A program made the position numbers and the translations under genes. The notes under the pieces are model-generated. The model was not told where the DNA came from and did not search any database. It worked only from the letters and a program-made list of their open reading frames with translations. This document shows positions 8,398-16,544 of a stretch of DNA of 64,000 nucleotides, one piece after another (within the stretch, counting starts at the first letter, position 1; each line of letters begins with the position of its first letter). Origin of the DNA: CAYLYM01 sp964387645 (GTDB lineage: Bacteria; Calditrichota; Calditrichia; RBG-13-44-9); NCBI GenBank assembly GCA_964387645.1, contig CAYLYM010000007.1, forward strand, positions 1 through 64,000, read 5' to 3'.

Positions 8398-10824
8398 ATG
8401 GAGTCTGGAATGAGTCAAAATAAATCACAAAATAAACTTCATGAAAATTCACTTTATGTTTTGCCGGTAAAAAATTTAGTGGTATTCCCGTATCTTGTTG
8501 TTCCTTTGGCCATTGAAGCTCCCCACTTGTTAGAATTGGTAAACCAGGCTTTGATTCAACGTAGAGATATTGGCATTTTTACAGAATTTTTAAATAAAGA
8601 CGAAGAGGCACAGATTTTTAAAGTGGGAGCCCGGGCTTCTATTTTAAAAATGTTTCAGATGCCGGATGGGGGAGTCCGTGTGCTGATTCAAGGGAAAGAA
8701 AGAGTGAAAATTAATAAAATAGAGCAGGAAGATTCCTTCTTGATTGCTCGGTGTGTTCCACTTGAAACCAGGACGAAGAACATAGAGCGGTGCGAAGCCC
8801 ATATCCGGGCGATTAAAGACTTATTGGAAAAAATGTCGGATAAATCGCCACTGATTCCCGAAGATTTATTTCAACCATTGTTCAATCAGGAACAGCACGA
8901 AAAATTCACCGATTTATTAGCGGCCAATATGGAAATTAGCGTTCTGGAGAAACAAGATTTATTAGAAGAAACTGTACTTGATAAACGGTTAGAGAGAATC
9001 CTGGATATTTTGCAACGAGAATGGCGTGTGTTAGAGATCACTGGCGAGATTCAAAGCAAAGTAAACACCGAACTTGACCGGAATCAGCGTGAATATATTT
9101 TGCGTGAGCAATTGAAAGCAATTAAACAGGAATTAGGTGAAGATGATGAAGAAGAGGATGAATGGGAAGCGGAGATTGAAAATCTAAGGAAACAGATTAA
9201 AAAAGCCCGAATGCCTAAACATGTTGAGAATGTGGCATTAAAAGAATTGGAACGTTTGGCTGAGATGTCTCCTGCGGCGGCGGAATATACCATTGCGAGA
9301 ACCTATATTGATTGGCTGATTGCATTACCATGGAGTAAACAAACAAAAGATAATATTGATTTAGAAAATGCCAAAAAAATCCTGGATGAAGACCACTATG
9401 ATTTGAAGGATGTCAAAGATCGAATCTTGGAATTCCTGGCGGTTAGGAAACTGAAGAAGCAGACTAAAGGTCCAATTTTGTGTTTCGTCGGACCTCCCGG
9501 GGTGGGTAAAACCAGCCTGGGTCGCTCCATTGCCCGCGCCATGGGACGGAAGTTTGTGCGTTTCAGCATTGGCGGAATTCATGATGAGGCAGAAATTCGT
9601 GGACACCGCCGTACCTATATTGGCGCTTTACCAGGACGGATCATTCAAATGATTAAAGAAGCTGGAACTCTCAATCCTGTTTTCATGCTCGACGAAATCG
9701 ATAAGATTGGTTCAGATTTTCGTGGCGATCCGGCCTCGGCATTGCTGGAAGCGTTAGATCCTCAGCAGAACAAAGATTTCGTCGACCATTATTTAGATGT
9801 AAAGTTTGACCTTTCCAAAGTGATGTTTATCACCACTGCAAATGTTTTGTACAGTATTCCCCCAGCTTTACTCGACCGCATGGAAGTGATTGAGATACCC
9901 GGCTACATTACTGAGGAAAAGATTCAAATTGCCCGAAAATATATCGTCCCCCGACAGATAGAAGAAAACGGATTGAAAAAAAGTTATATTAAATTTCGAG
10001 TAGATGCCCTTGAACGGATTATTACTGATTACACTAATGAAGCTGGAGTGAGAAATTTGGAACGAGAGATTGCAAGGATATGCCGGAAGATTGCCAGGCG
10101 TTTTGCCGAAGGAAAACGAGAACCTGTCACTATTCGAGCTGAGGATATTCCCAATTATCTTGGTCCACAGAAAAATTTCCCGGAGTTGGCCGGAATTAAA
10201 GATGAAGTTGGTATTGCTACTGGTCTTGCCTGGACACCGGTGGGTGGGGAGATATTATTCGTGGAAGCTACTTTGATGAAAGGTGGCAAACATCTCACCT
10301 TAACAGGGCAACTGGGGGAGGTTATGCAGGAATCGGCACAGGCAGCTTTGAGTTACATCCGCTCGCATGCAAAGGAATACCAGATTGATGAAAATTTTTT
10401 CCGCAAATACGATGTTCACATTCATGTACCATCCGGTGCTGTACCGAAGGATGGACCATCCGCCGGTGTGACAATTGCTACTTCGTTGCTTTCTTTTCTC
10501 ACAGGTCGACCGGTAAGGTCGGATGTGGCTATGACGGGAGAAATTTCACTCCGAGGAAGGGTGTTACCGGTAGGAGGTATTAAAGAAAAAGTTCTGGCTG
10601 CACGCCGCGCCGGCATCAAAAATGTTATTTTGCCCAAACGAAATGAAAAAGATTTGCAAGAAGTGCCCGAAGATATCCGTAAAAAAATGAATTTTATTTT
10701 CGTGGAAAAATTGTGTGAGGTTTTTGATGTGGCGCTGAGAAACGGCAAGTCTACACGAAGATTTAGCAAAACACTACAATCGAAAAAAGAACCACCAAGT
10801 CGTTCGAAAACGGTTCGTGTCTAA
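8398..10824 (+). CDS. lon: Lon ATP-dependent protease (LonA)
   Basis: An 808-residue cytosolic LonA protease (S16) that unfolds and degrades damaged and regulatory proteins. Order: N-terminal LAN substrate-binding domain (L-Y-V-L-P-V-K-N-L-V-V-F-P, residues about 20-210), coiled helical region with an acidic G-E-D-D-E-E-E-D-E patch near 243, AAA+ module with Walker A G-P-P-G-V-G-K-T (365-372) and Walker B D-E (432-433), and a protease domain with catalytic Ser688 (K-D-G-P-S-A-G-V) and Lys731 (G-G-I-K-E-K). ATG 8398 has AAGAAG upstream; ATG 8410, with GGAG 6 bases away, is equally plausible. It directly follows the Hsp20 gene. The C-terminus has a basic tail (R-R-F-S-K to the end) longer than typical. 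Confidence 0.97.
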   Translation: MESGMSQNKSQNKLHENSLYVLPVKNLVVFPYLVVPLAIEAPHLLELVNQALIQRRDIGIFTEFLNKDEEAQIFKVGARASILKMFQMPDGGVRVLIQGKERVKINKIEQEDSFLIARCVPLETRTKNIERCEAHIRAIKDLLEKMSDKSPLIPEDLFQPLFNQEQHEKFTDLLAANMEISVLEKQDLLEETVLDKRLERILDILQREWRVLEITGEIQSKVNTELDRNQREYILREQLKAIKQELGEDDEEEDEWEAEIENLRKQIKKARMPKHVENVALKELERLAEMSPAAAEYTIARTYIDWLIALPWSKQTKDNIDLENAKKILDEDHYDLKDVKDRILEFLAVRKLKKQTKGPILCFVGPPGVGKTSLGRSIARAMGRKFVRFSIGGIHDEAEIRGHRRTYIGALPGRIIQMIKEAGTLNPVFMLDEIDKIGSDFRGDPASALLEALDPQQNKDFVDHYLDVKFDLSKVMFITTANVLYSIPPALLDRMEVIEIPGYITEEKIQIARKYIVPRQIEENGLKKSYIKFRVDALERIITDYTNEAGVRNLEREIARICRKIARRFAEGKREPVTIRAEDIPNYLGPQKNFPELAGIKDEVGIATGLAWTPVGGEILFVEATLMKGGKHLTLTGQLGEVMQESAQAALSYIRSHAKEYQIDENFFRKYDVHIHVPSGAVPKDGPSAGVTIATSLLSFLTGRPVRSDVAMTGEISLRGRVLPVGGIKEKVLAARRAGIKNVILPKRNEKDLQEVPEDIRKKMNFIFVEKLCEVFDVALRNGKSTRRFSKTLQSKKEPPSRSKTVRV

Positions 10825-10965
10825 TTTTTTATTCTTTATGATTATAATGAAAAGTAATTACCTTTCTGAGATAGAACAATAGATGGTAAAGAAGACTAAA
10901 CACATTACTCTTTCATTGGAATAGAAAGCTGAATTTTATTTCTCAATCTTCTAAAAACAAAAATA

Positions 10966-11787
10966 ATGTTTACCGAAGAATCTCAGACGGAGAATTGTGT
11001 GAATTCACAAACGGATGCAAAAAAAACTGTATTAATCACCGGTGCAACCACCGGAATTGGTTATGAATTAAGCAAGTTGTTTGCTGCTGATAAAGCTAAT
11101 TTAGTTCTGGTTGCCAGGAATACTGAGTTACTTACTCAGCGCCAGAACGATTTAGTGTCGCAATATGGTGTTCATGTCAAATCAATTTCTTTGGATTTGG
11201 CGGAAGAGGGTGCTGCCCAGAAACTCTATAATCAGGTAAAAAAAGAAGGTATCTTCGTCAATACGTTAGTGAATAATGCTGGATTTGGTCTGTTAGGCGC
11301 TTTTAAAGATACTGACCTGGAAACCGAAATGCGCATGATACGTCTGAATATTTCTACACTAACTGCTTTGACAAAATTATTCCTTAATGATTTATTGGAT
11401 TCTGGCGGTGAGATCCTGAACGTGGCTTCCACAGCGGCCTTTGAGCCCGGCCCTATGATGGCTGTTTATTATGCCACAAAGGCCTATGTCCTTTCCTTCA
11501 GCGAAGCTCTTGCCACCGAACTTAAGGGCACCCCGGTTAAAGTTTCGGTTCTATGTCCTGGACCCACCCAGACTGAGTTTCAGAAAACTGCCCGAATCCG
11601 TGGAGTTAAGCTCTTAAAATTGGGCATAATGGATGCAGCTACGGTAGCACGGGCAGGATATGAAGGATTGAAGAAAGGAAAAACGCTCATCATCCCTGGT
11701 TTTTTAAACAGACTGAGCGTCTGGTCGATACGATTTGCTCCGCGGAAACTTGTAACCAGTGTGGTGGAATTTCTGCATAAATCATAA
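10966..11787 (+). CDS. Short-chain dehydrogenase/reductase (SDR)
   Basis: A 273-residue classical SDR using NAD(P)H. The Rossmann nucleotide-binding motif is T-G-A-T-T-G-I-G-Y-E (residues about 25-34), followed by N-N-A-G-F-G near 105, the catalytic Ser in N-V-A-S-T-A-A-F and Tyr/Lys in Y-Y-A-T-K-A-Y. The P-G-P-T-Q-T loop and a C-terminal segment after residue 230 that resembles membrane-associated DltE/YqjQ-like members are seen. The substrate is unknown. No ribosome binding site is obvious before ATG 10966; the first 20 residues are weakly conserved, so a later start cannot be ruled out. It stands alone, 141 bases after lon. Confidence 0.85.
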   Translation: MFTEESQTENCVNSQTDAKKTVLITGATTGIGYELSKLFAADKANLVLVARNTELLTQRQNDLVSQYGVHVKSISLDLAEEGAAQKLYNQVKKEGIFVNTLVNNAGFGLLGAFKDTDLETEMRMIRLNISTLTALTKLFLNDLLDSGGEILNVASTAAFEPGPMMAVYYATKAYVLSFSEALATELKGTPVKVSVLCPGPTQTEFQKTARIRGVKLLKLGIMDAATVARAGYEGLKKGKTLIIPGFLNRLSVWSIRFAPRKLVTSVVEFLHKS

Positions 11788-12066
11788 ATAGAGGATGGTT
11801 TTTCATTTGTTCACAACTGGGTGTTCCAGAATAGAATATCTTATTGTGAATGAACTTAAACAATAAAAGACATTTTTTACTAGCTTAACTGTAGCAGCTT
11901 TGCCGATAGACAAACATTTGTTAGTAGGATAAATAACTAAAATCAAAGGTCTTTATTCTATAAACAATAATGATTAAAGTGAGAATTTTCTTAAGAAAAT
12001 TTGTTTTTTGTAATTTTTTAATTTTACTATTTAATAGAATCTCAATCGAGTTTAATTAAATCTTTT

Positions 12067-12594
12067 ATGAGAATCCCGATATTTATGAAAGATGAGAATT
12101 TAAAAAAAGTTGTTATTTACACAGATGGTGCTTGTTCAGGAAATCCCGGACCCGGTGGATATGGCGTGATACTCAAATACGGAGAACATCGTAAAGAACT
12201 TTCTGAAGGCTTCCGAAGAACGACTAATAACCGCATGGAATTAATGGCCGCTATTGCCGGACTGGAAGCCTTAAAAGAACGCTGTGCAGTGTTGCTGTAT
12301 ACAGATTCTAAATATTTGGTGGATAGTATGAGCAAGGGGTGGGCTCATCAATGGCGAGCTAACCGCTGGATGCGGAATAAGAGAGAAAAAGCTCAAAATC
12401 CTGATCTATGGGAAAAATTACTAAAATTATGCGAATATCACCAGGTGGAAATTCATTGGGTAAAGGGGCATGCAGGTGATCCGGAAAACGAAAAAGCCGA
12501 TGAATTAGCTAATGAAGCACTCCGGAAAAAGCATTTAAAAATCGATGAATTCTTTGAGAAAAATGAACAGGAAAAAATGAATTTTTCAAATTAA
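12067..12594 (+). CDS. rnhA: Ribonuclease HI
   Basis: A 175-residue type 1 RNase H, which cuts the RNA strand of RNA-DNA hybrids. The four acidic active-site residues are visible in their motifs: Asp in Y-T-D-G-A-C-S-G-N-P-G, Glu in N-N-R-M-E-L-M-A-A, Asp in L-Y-T-D-S-K-Y and Asp in N-E-K-A-D-E-L-A, with the basic handle W-R-A-N-R-W-M-R-N-K and W-V-K-G-H-A-G. The family core is about 155 residues, so a second ATG at 12085 gives a more usual N-terminus; neither start has a strong ribosome binding site. The C-terminal 20 residues are a lysine/glutamate-rich extension. Confidence 0.95.
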   Translation: MRIPIFMKDENLKKVVIYTDGACSGNPGPGGYGVILKYGEHRKELSEGFRRTTNNRMELMAAIAGLEALKERCAVLLYTDSKYLVDSMSKGWAHQWRANRWMRNKREKAQNPDLWEKLLKLCEYHQVEIHWVKGHAGDPENEKADELANEALRKKHLKIDEFFEKNEQEKMNFSN

Positions 12595-12830
12595 ATGAAT
12601 ATTCGTGTTAATCCTGGTATCGGGTTTTTATTTTTTATTAATTAAAACAAAGTAATAGAAAATCTATTGTCAGAAGAATGTTATTACTAAATAAAGCAAT
12701 TCTGTTATTGGCATTACAGTGATGTGAGCAACAAACCTAAATCACCTTTCCTCACGGTTTGGCTCTGAGATACCAAAATCATTTTTTATTTGGATTGGAC
12801 TATTCCAGAAATTTTTTCTGGTTGTTAAGC

Positions 12831-12847
12831 ATGAGACCTTTTCTCAT
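12831..12847. promoter_or_regulatory. Inverted repeat ATGAGA-N5-TCTCAT
   Basis: Perfect six-base arms around a five-base spacer. The same half-site (TGAGAAAA/TTTTCTCA) recurs twice more within 80 bases, which suggests a cluster of operator sites for an unidentified regulator rather than a terminator, since no T-run follows. Confidence 0.4.
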
Positions 12848-12889
12848 CAATCCATCATTTTCTTAATTTTGAGAAAAATCCAAGTATTT

Positions 12890-12909
12890 TTTTCTTATGT
12901 ATGAGAAAA
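12890..12909. promoter_or_regulatory. Near-palindrome TTTTCTTAT-GT-ATGAGAAAA
   Basis: Nine-base arms with one mismatch around a two-base centre, about 160 bases upstream of the MerR gene. The right arm repeats the TGAGAAAA half-site of the neighbouring dyad. Operator role is inferred from symmetry and repetition only. Confidence 0.4.
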
Positions 12910-13007
12910 TATTATCAAAGTAAGGTCCTATCATTCATCATAATTCTTTATATTTAAACAAAAACTAACATTGTTCTTAAAATCATAAAACTGGCATTGT
13001 TTTTGAA

Positions 13008-13027
13008 TCTACATTGAACGATGTAGA
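13008..13027. promoter_or_regulatory. Candidate MerR operator TCTACAT-N6-ATGTAGA
   Basis: A perfect seven-base inverted repeat with a six-base spacer, ending 39 bases before the ATG of the MerR-family gene. A further half-site ATGTAGAAA follows at 13044-13052. MerR-family regulators bind dyads of about this size within the promoter spacer, so autoregulation is a reasonable inference. The -35 and -10 boxes are not clear enough to call. Confidence 0.5.
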
Positions 13028-13066
13028 AATAATAATAAATAAAATGTAGAAAAGAGATAGTTGAAA

Positions 13067-13522
13067 ATGGAGAATGCACTCAACCCTCACGAACCTGTCT
13101 TTACCATTGGAACCATTGCTAAAATGTTGAATGTTGCCGTCCAGACCATCCGACTGTATGAGCACGAAGGGCTAATTCTCCCGGCCAAAACAGAATCTGG
13201 CAGGAGAATGTTCTCTTTGCATGATCTGGAGAGATTGAAATGTATCCGTAAATTATTAACAGAAGATGGATTAAATATCACAGGCATAAAAAAATTAATG
13301 TCGCTTATACCTTGTTGGGAGTTTAAAGGCGGTTTGGATGATGATTGTAGAAATTGTCCAGCTTATTATGAAACCGTAGGGCCCTGCTGGAGCTTGACAA
13401 AAGTTGGGGAAAAGTGTATTGGACAAGATTGTCGTTCTTGTCAGGTTTATCAAATGAATGTCAGTTGTGAAAAAATGAAAACCATTCTGTTCGGACATCA
13501 TCGTCCTGGTGATTGTAAATAA
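13067..13522 (+). CDS. MerR-family regulator with cysteine-rich C-terminal (two-CW-like) domain
   Basis: A 151-residue transcriptional regulator. Residues 11-80 form a MerR winged helix-turn-helix (F-T-I-G-T-I-A-K-M-L, V-A-V-Q-T-I-R-L-Y-E-H-E-G-L, S-G-R-R-M-F-S). The short C-terminal part is packed with cysteines at 83, 94, 97, 107, 117, 122, 125, 134 and 150, spaced as P-C-W, C-R-N-C-P-A-Y, P-C-W, then C-R-S-C-Q-V-Y. This resembles the two-CW motif seen fused to other signalling proteins and may bind a metal or Fe-S cluster or sense thiol/persulfide state. TTG 13061 is in frame but ATG 13067 is preferred. It is the first gene of the sulfur cluster and is probably its regulator. Confidence 0.85.
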   Translation: MENALNPHEPVFTIGTIAKMLNVAVQTIRLYEHEGLILPAKTESGRRMFSLHDLERLKCIRKLLTEDGLNITGIKKLMSLIPCWEFKGGLDDDCRNCPAYYETVGPCWSLTKVGEKCIGQDCRSCQVYQMNVSCEKMKTILFGHHRPGDCK

Positions 13523-13560
13523 TTTTCAGAGTAAGAAGAAGTATAAATTCGAGGATTGAT

Positions 13561-14790
13561 ATGAAGAAGTTATTGATTTTAGGAGCAGGAACAGCGGGAA
13601 CAATCATGGCCAACAAATTAGCTCCCGTGTTGGATTCTAATGAATGGCGAATAACGATTGTGGATGAAAATGAAAATCACTACTATCAGCCTGGATTTCT
13701 ATTTATCCCTTTTGGCATTTATACGAAAGAAGATGTGGTTAAGTCCAAAAGGGATTATTTCCCACCAAACGTTGAAGTCATTATGTCTCCAATTGAATTG
13801 ATTATGCCAGAAGAGAACAAAGTGAAATTGGGCACTGGAAAAGTACTCAGCTATGATCTTCTGATTATAGCAACTGGAAGTAGTATTCATCCTGAAGAGA
13901 CCGAAGGGTTGCTAAATGGCGGTTGGCGGAAAAACATTTTTGATTTTTATACTCTCGAAGGTGCCTGTGAACTGCAGAAGTTTTTAAAATATTGGGAAGG
14001 TGGACGGATGGTGGTCAATATTGTGGAAATGCCCATTAAATGTCCGGTAGCTCCATTAGAATTCTCATTTCTGGCTGACTGGTGGTTTACAGAACAAGGT
14101 ATTCGTGATAAGGTCGAGATTATTTATGTAACGCCTTTGCCTGGTGCTTTTACCAAACCCAAAGCTTCGCAATTATTGGGCGATTTTTTAGAAAAGAAAA
14201 ATATTCACCTGGTTCCAGAATTTGCTGTAGGTCGAGTAGATTCGGCAAAAAATAAAATTATCTCGTGGGATAACAAGGAAGTTGAATATGATCTGCTCGT
14301 CACTATTCCAACCAACATGGGAGCGGAAGTCATTGCTAATTCTGGTCTGGGAGACGATTTAAATTTTATCCCTACGGACAAGCACACGCTTCAATCATTA
14401 AAATATGAAAATATTTTTGTAATTGGCGATGCCACCAATTTACCCAGTTCCAAAGCAGGTTCTGTAGCACATTTCCAGGCAGATATTTTATTTGAGAATG
14501 TTTTACGCTATATCGAGGGGCGTCCTCTGGTGCCAGAGTTTGATGGTCACGCCAATTGCTTCATCGAGTCTGGTTTTGGAAAAGGATTGCTCATTGATTT
14601 TAATTATGATGTTGAACCGTTGCCTGGGAAATTTCCACTTCCAGGAATTGGACCCTTTTCTCTTTTACAAGAAACCAGAATGAATCATTGGGGAAAAATG
14701 ATGTTCCGTTGGATTTACTGGAATCTTTTATTAAAAGGTTCTGAATTACCCATTGAAGCACAAATGAACTTGGCAGGAAAGAGGCTATAA
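13561..14790 (+). CDS. Sulfide:quinone oxidoreductase-like FAD protein
   Basis: A 409-residue FAD-dependent oxidoreductase of the sulfide:quinone reductase/flavocytochrome c sulfide dehydrogenase group. The N-terminus has the dinucleotide motif L-I-L-G-A-G-T-A-G-T and the second FAD contact is I-G-D-A-T-N (around residue 289). Cysteines are at 136, 161 (P-I-K-C-P-V-A-P) and 333 (H-A-N-C-F-I-E-S). The 161/333 pair is 172 residues apart, as I recall for the redox-active pair Cys178/Cys350 of Acidianus SQR, which supports sulfide oxidation to polysulfide or persulfide with electrons passed to quinone. The hydrophobic C-terminus with W-Y-W-like aromatic residues fits membrane association. It starts 38 bases after the MerR gene and abuts the DUF1641 gene (2-base gap). 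Confidence 0.82.
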   Translation: MKKLLILGAGTAGTIMANKLAPVLDSNEWRITIVDENENHYYQPGFLFIPFGIYTKEDVVKSKRDYFPPNVEVIMSPIELIMPEENKVKLGTGKVLSYDLLIIATGSSIHPEETEGLLNGGWRKNIFDFYTLEGACELQKFLKYWEGGRMVVNIVEMPIKCPVAPLEFSFLADWWFTEQGIRDKVEIIYVTPLPGAFTKPKASQLLGDFLEKKNIHLVPEFAVGRVDSAKNKIISWDNKEVEYDLLVTIPTNMGAEVIANSGLGDDLNFIPTDKHTLQSLKYENIFVIGDATNLPSSKAGSVAHFQADILFENVLRYIEGRPLVPEFDGHANCFIESGFGKGLLIDFNYDVEPLPGKFPLPGIGPFSLLQETRMNHWGKMMFRWIYWNLLLKGSELPIEAQMNLAGKRL

Positions 14791-14792
14791 CT

Positions 14793-15509
14793 ATGGAAAA
14801 CAAAAATATTGAATTACAGATTCAAGCTATCAACGATAAACTTGATTTTATTACAAAACAGTTGAATGAACAGCAGCGTCGACAACGTGAATGGCAAGAG
14901 CTCAAACATGATCTTGCCCTTATCGGAAAAGATGTTTTTCAAGTGGCGATGGATGAATTGGACGAGGTAGCTCAACATTTCGATGCATCTGACTTGATCT
15001 ACTTGCTGAAAAAATTATTAAGAAATACCCGCCATCTGGTCAAGCTTATGGACCAGGTTGAAAGCGCTTCTGATTTTGTGAAAGATGCTACTCCATTAAG
15101 CAAACAGGTATTTACTCATCTTTTAGAAACGTTAGATGAGATGGACCGCAAAGGTTATTTTGAGTTTGCTCGAGAGATTTTTAATATTATCGATACCATT
15201 GTGACATCTTTTACCCTTGAGGATGTGATTTTACTCCGAGAGAATATCGCCACAATTTTATTAACAGTTAAAAATCTTACTCAGCCTGAAATGTTGGCTA
15301 CCGTGAATAATGCTTTAAGTTTCTTTCAGAAAATGGATGTTGAAATAGATAAAGATATCAGTTATTGGCAATTATTTAAACAAGCTCGCGATCCTGAGTT
15401 AAAAAGAGGTCTGGCTTTTATTATCCAGTTTATGAAAAACATGGTTAGTTCTAATGGTAAAAAACTTGAAGATTTAAATGAACAAAGATTGCAAAAAAAG
15501 GAGGAATAA
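14793..15509 (+). CDS. DUF1641 family protein
   Basis: A 238-residue mostly helical protein. Residues 1-50 form a probable coiled coil (Q-L-N-E-Q-Q-R-R-Q-R-E-W-Q), and the C-terminal part carries the DUF1641 hallmark A-R-D-P-E-L-K-R-G-L-A-F followed by a hydrophobic helix. The biochemical function of the domain is unknown; it often sits beside SQR-like flavoproteins or formate dehydrogenase genes, and here it begins 2 bases after the SQR-like stop and ends 3 bases before the TusE-like gene, so the three are translationally coupled. I infer a role in anchoring or partnering the flavoprotein. No cysteines are present, so it is not itself a sulfur carrier. Confidence 0.83.
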   Translation: MENKNIELQIQAINDKLDFITKQLNEQQRRQREWQELKHDLALIGKDVFQVAMDELDEVAQHFDASDLIYLLKKLLRNTRHLVKLMDQVESASDFVKDATPLSKQVFTHLLETLDEMDRKGYFEFAREIFNIIDTIVTSFTLEDVILLRENIATILLTVKNLTQPEMLATVNNALSFFQKMDVEIDKDISYWQLFKQARDPELKRGLAFIIQFMKNMVSSNGKKLEDLNEQRLQKKEE

Positions 15510-15512
15510 GTT

Positions 15513-15827
15513 ATGCCTACTAAAATTTTAGGTGGCAAAGAAGTTGAAGTGGATGCCGAAGGGTATTTGGTAAATCCAGATGATTGGACTGAAGAAGTAG
15601 CCAAGGATCTGGCAAAAGAAGAAGGTATTGAATTGGCTGAAGCTCATTGGAAAGTTATTAATTTCATTCGAAAAGATGCAAAAGAAACCGGTCAAGTTCC
15701 TACAATTCGTCGGATGAAAAATGCGGGCGGTATTCCCACGAGTGAACTATATCAGTTATTTCCGGATGGGCCGGCTAAAAAGAGCGCCAAAATTGCCGGA
15801 TACGGTAAACCACAAGGGTGTGTCTAA
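15513..15827 (+). CDS. tusE: TusE/DsrC/DsvC-family sulfur relay protein
   Basis: A 104-residue small sulfur carrier. The fold motifs are clear: D-A-E-G-Y-L-V-N-P-D-D-W, A-H-W-K-V-I-N-F-I-R, and the C-terminal arm ending G-C-V. The penultimate Cys103 (CysA) that carries the persulfide is present, but the second redox cysteine of true DsrC (CysB, 11 residues earlier) is Ala92. Proteins with only CysA behave as TusE-type or RspA-type carriers rather than partners of dissimilatory sulfite reductase, and no dsrAB is seen here. AAGGAGGAATAAGTT gives a strong ribosome binding site that overlaps the DUF1641 stop. Confidence 0.92.
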   Translation: MPTKILGGKEVEVDAEGYLVNPDDWTEEVAKDLAKEEGIELAEAHWKVINFIRKDAKETGQVPTIRRMKNAGGIPTSELYQLFPDGPAKKSAKIAGYGKPQGCV

Positions 15828-15997
15828 TAATAAAAAAGTAGTTAACATAAGATTGTGGCATTAAAAAAAGAAAGAGTTGCTTTTTATTTCTCAATCCCAG
15901 TTGGAAATATTTTTTGGGTTTACCTGGTTTCAGTGAGTTTCTCTTAAAAATTCTCATAAAAAAATAATCGGACTCAAATCTGTGGGAGATGAAAAAA

Positions 15998-16468
15998 ATG
16001 GCTGAAGAAAAAATCAAAAAAGTCTCCATTATTATTTCTAAAGGTTCACTTGAGGGTGTCTATCCTGGATTGATCATGGCCAATGGTGCTCGGATGGAAG
16101 GGATTGAAACAAATCTCTTCTTCACCTTTTTCGGACTGGAAGCCATTATGAAGAAGCGGATGAATAAATTGAAAGTCGCCACAGTTGGAAATCCGGCAAT
16201 GCACATCCCTTCGCTGATAGGAATACTGCCAGGAATGTCGGCCATGGCTACGTCTATGATGAAAAAACAAATGGAAAAGTTGGATATTCCACCGGTAGGT
16301 GAGTTTATTGAAATGATTTATGATGCCGGAGCTAAATTATATGCATGTAAGGCTACTGTCGAGATGTTTAAATTAACCAAAGGTGATTTTTGTTCACAGG
16401 TGGAAAGTATTATTAATGTGGCTAGATTTTACGAAATCGCAGCCGGTGGGCAAATTATTTTTACGTAA
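15998..16468 (+). CDS. DsrE/DsrF-like sulfur-carrier family protein
   Basis: A 156-residue protein of the DsrE/DsrF/DsrH-like (DsrE2-type) fold, whose members carry sulfane sulfur on a cysteine and hand it to TusA/TusE-type proteins. Seen: V-S-I-I-I-S-K-G-S-L-E-G-V, the M-A-N-G-A strand-helix, F-F-T-F-F-G and the cysteine in K-L-Y-A-C-K-A-T-V-E-M, the position of the persulfide-carrying Cys in the group; a second Cys follows in G-D-F-C-S-Q. The region of small and methionine-rich residues (G-I-L-P-G-M-S-A-M-A-T-S-M-M) is hydrophobic. GGGAG directly abuts the first ATG (15989), so the second ATG at 15998, 9 bases away, is chosen. It is 170 bases after the TusE gene and last before a terminator. 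Confidence 0.85.
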   Translation: MAEEKIKKVSIIISKGSLEGVYPGLIMANGARMEGIETNLFFTFFGLEAIMKKRMNKLKVATVGNPAMHIPSLIGILPGMSAMATSMMKKQMEKLDIPPVGEFIEMIYDAGAKLYACKATVEMFKLTKGDFCSQVESIINVARFYEIAAGGQIIFT

Positions 16469-16497
16469 ATTATATACCATATTGTAAGATTTTGAAT

Positions 16498-16544
16498 GAA
16501 GCTATTCCAATGAAAATAATTCCAGAGGAATAGCTTCTTTTTTT
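16498..16544 (+). terminator. Rho-independent terminator closing the sulfur cluster
   Basis: Perfect 11-base arms, GAAGCTATTCC (16498-16508) and GGAATAGCTTC (16527-16537), with an 18-base loop and a seven-T run after the stem. It lies 30 bases after the DsrE-like stop. Confidence 0.88.

Larger units (their letters stand above)
12595..13066. other. Dyad-rich upstream region of the MerR/sulfur cluster
   Basis: No gene is visible in about 470 bases, but several inverted repeats are. Their arms are listed as separate sites: 12831-12847, 12890-12909 and 13008-13027. The motif TGAGAAAA or its complement recurs at 12867-12877, 12841-12847 and 12902-12909. Two similar direct repeats, CATTGTTCTTAAA and CATTGTTTTTGAA, start at about 12969 and 12996. 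A looser pairing, CAAACC with GGTTTG, lies near 12731-12773. Confidence 0.55.

Noticed and set aside
12721..12775. CAAACC/GGTTTG pairing as a riboswitch
   Set aside because: The stem is interrupted, no known aptamer motif is visible and no gene starts close enough downstream.
15513..16468. Dissimilatory sulfite reductase system
   Set aside because: DsrC-like protein lacks CysB and no dsrAB, dsrMKJOP or aps genes are present in the window.
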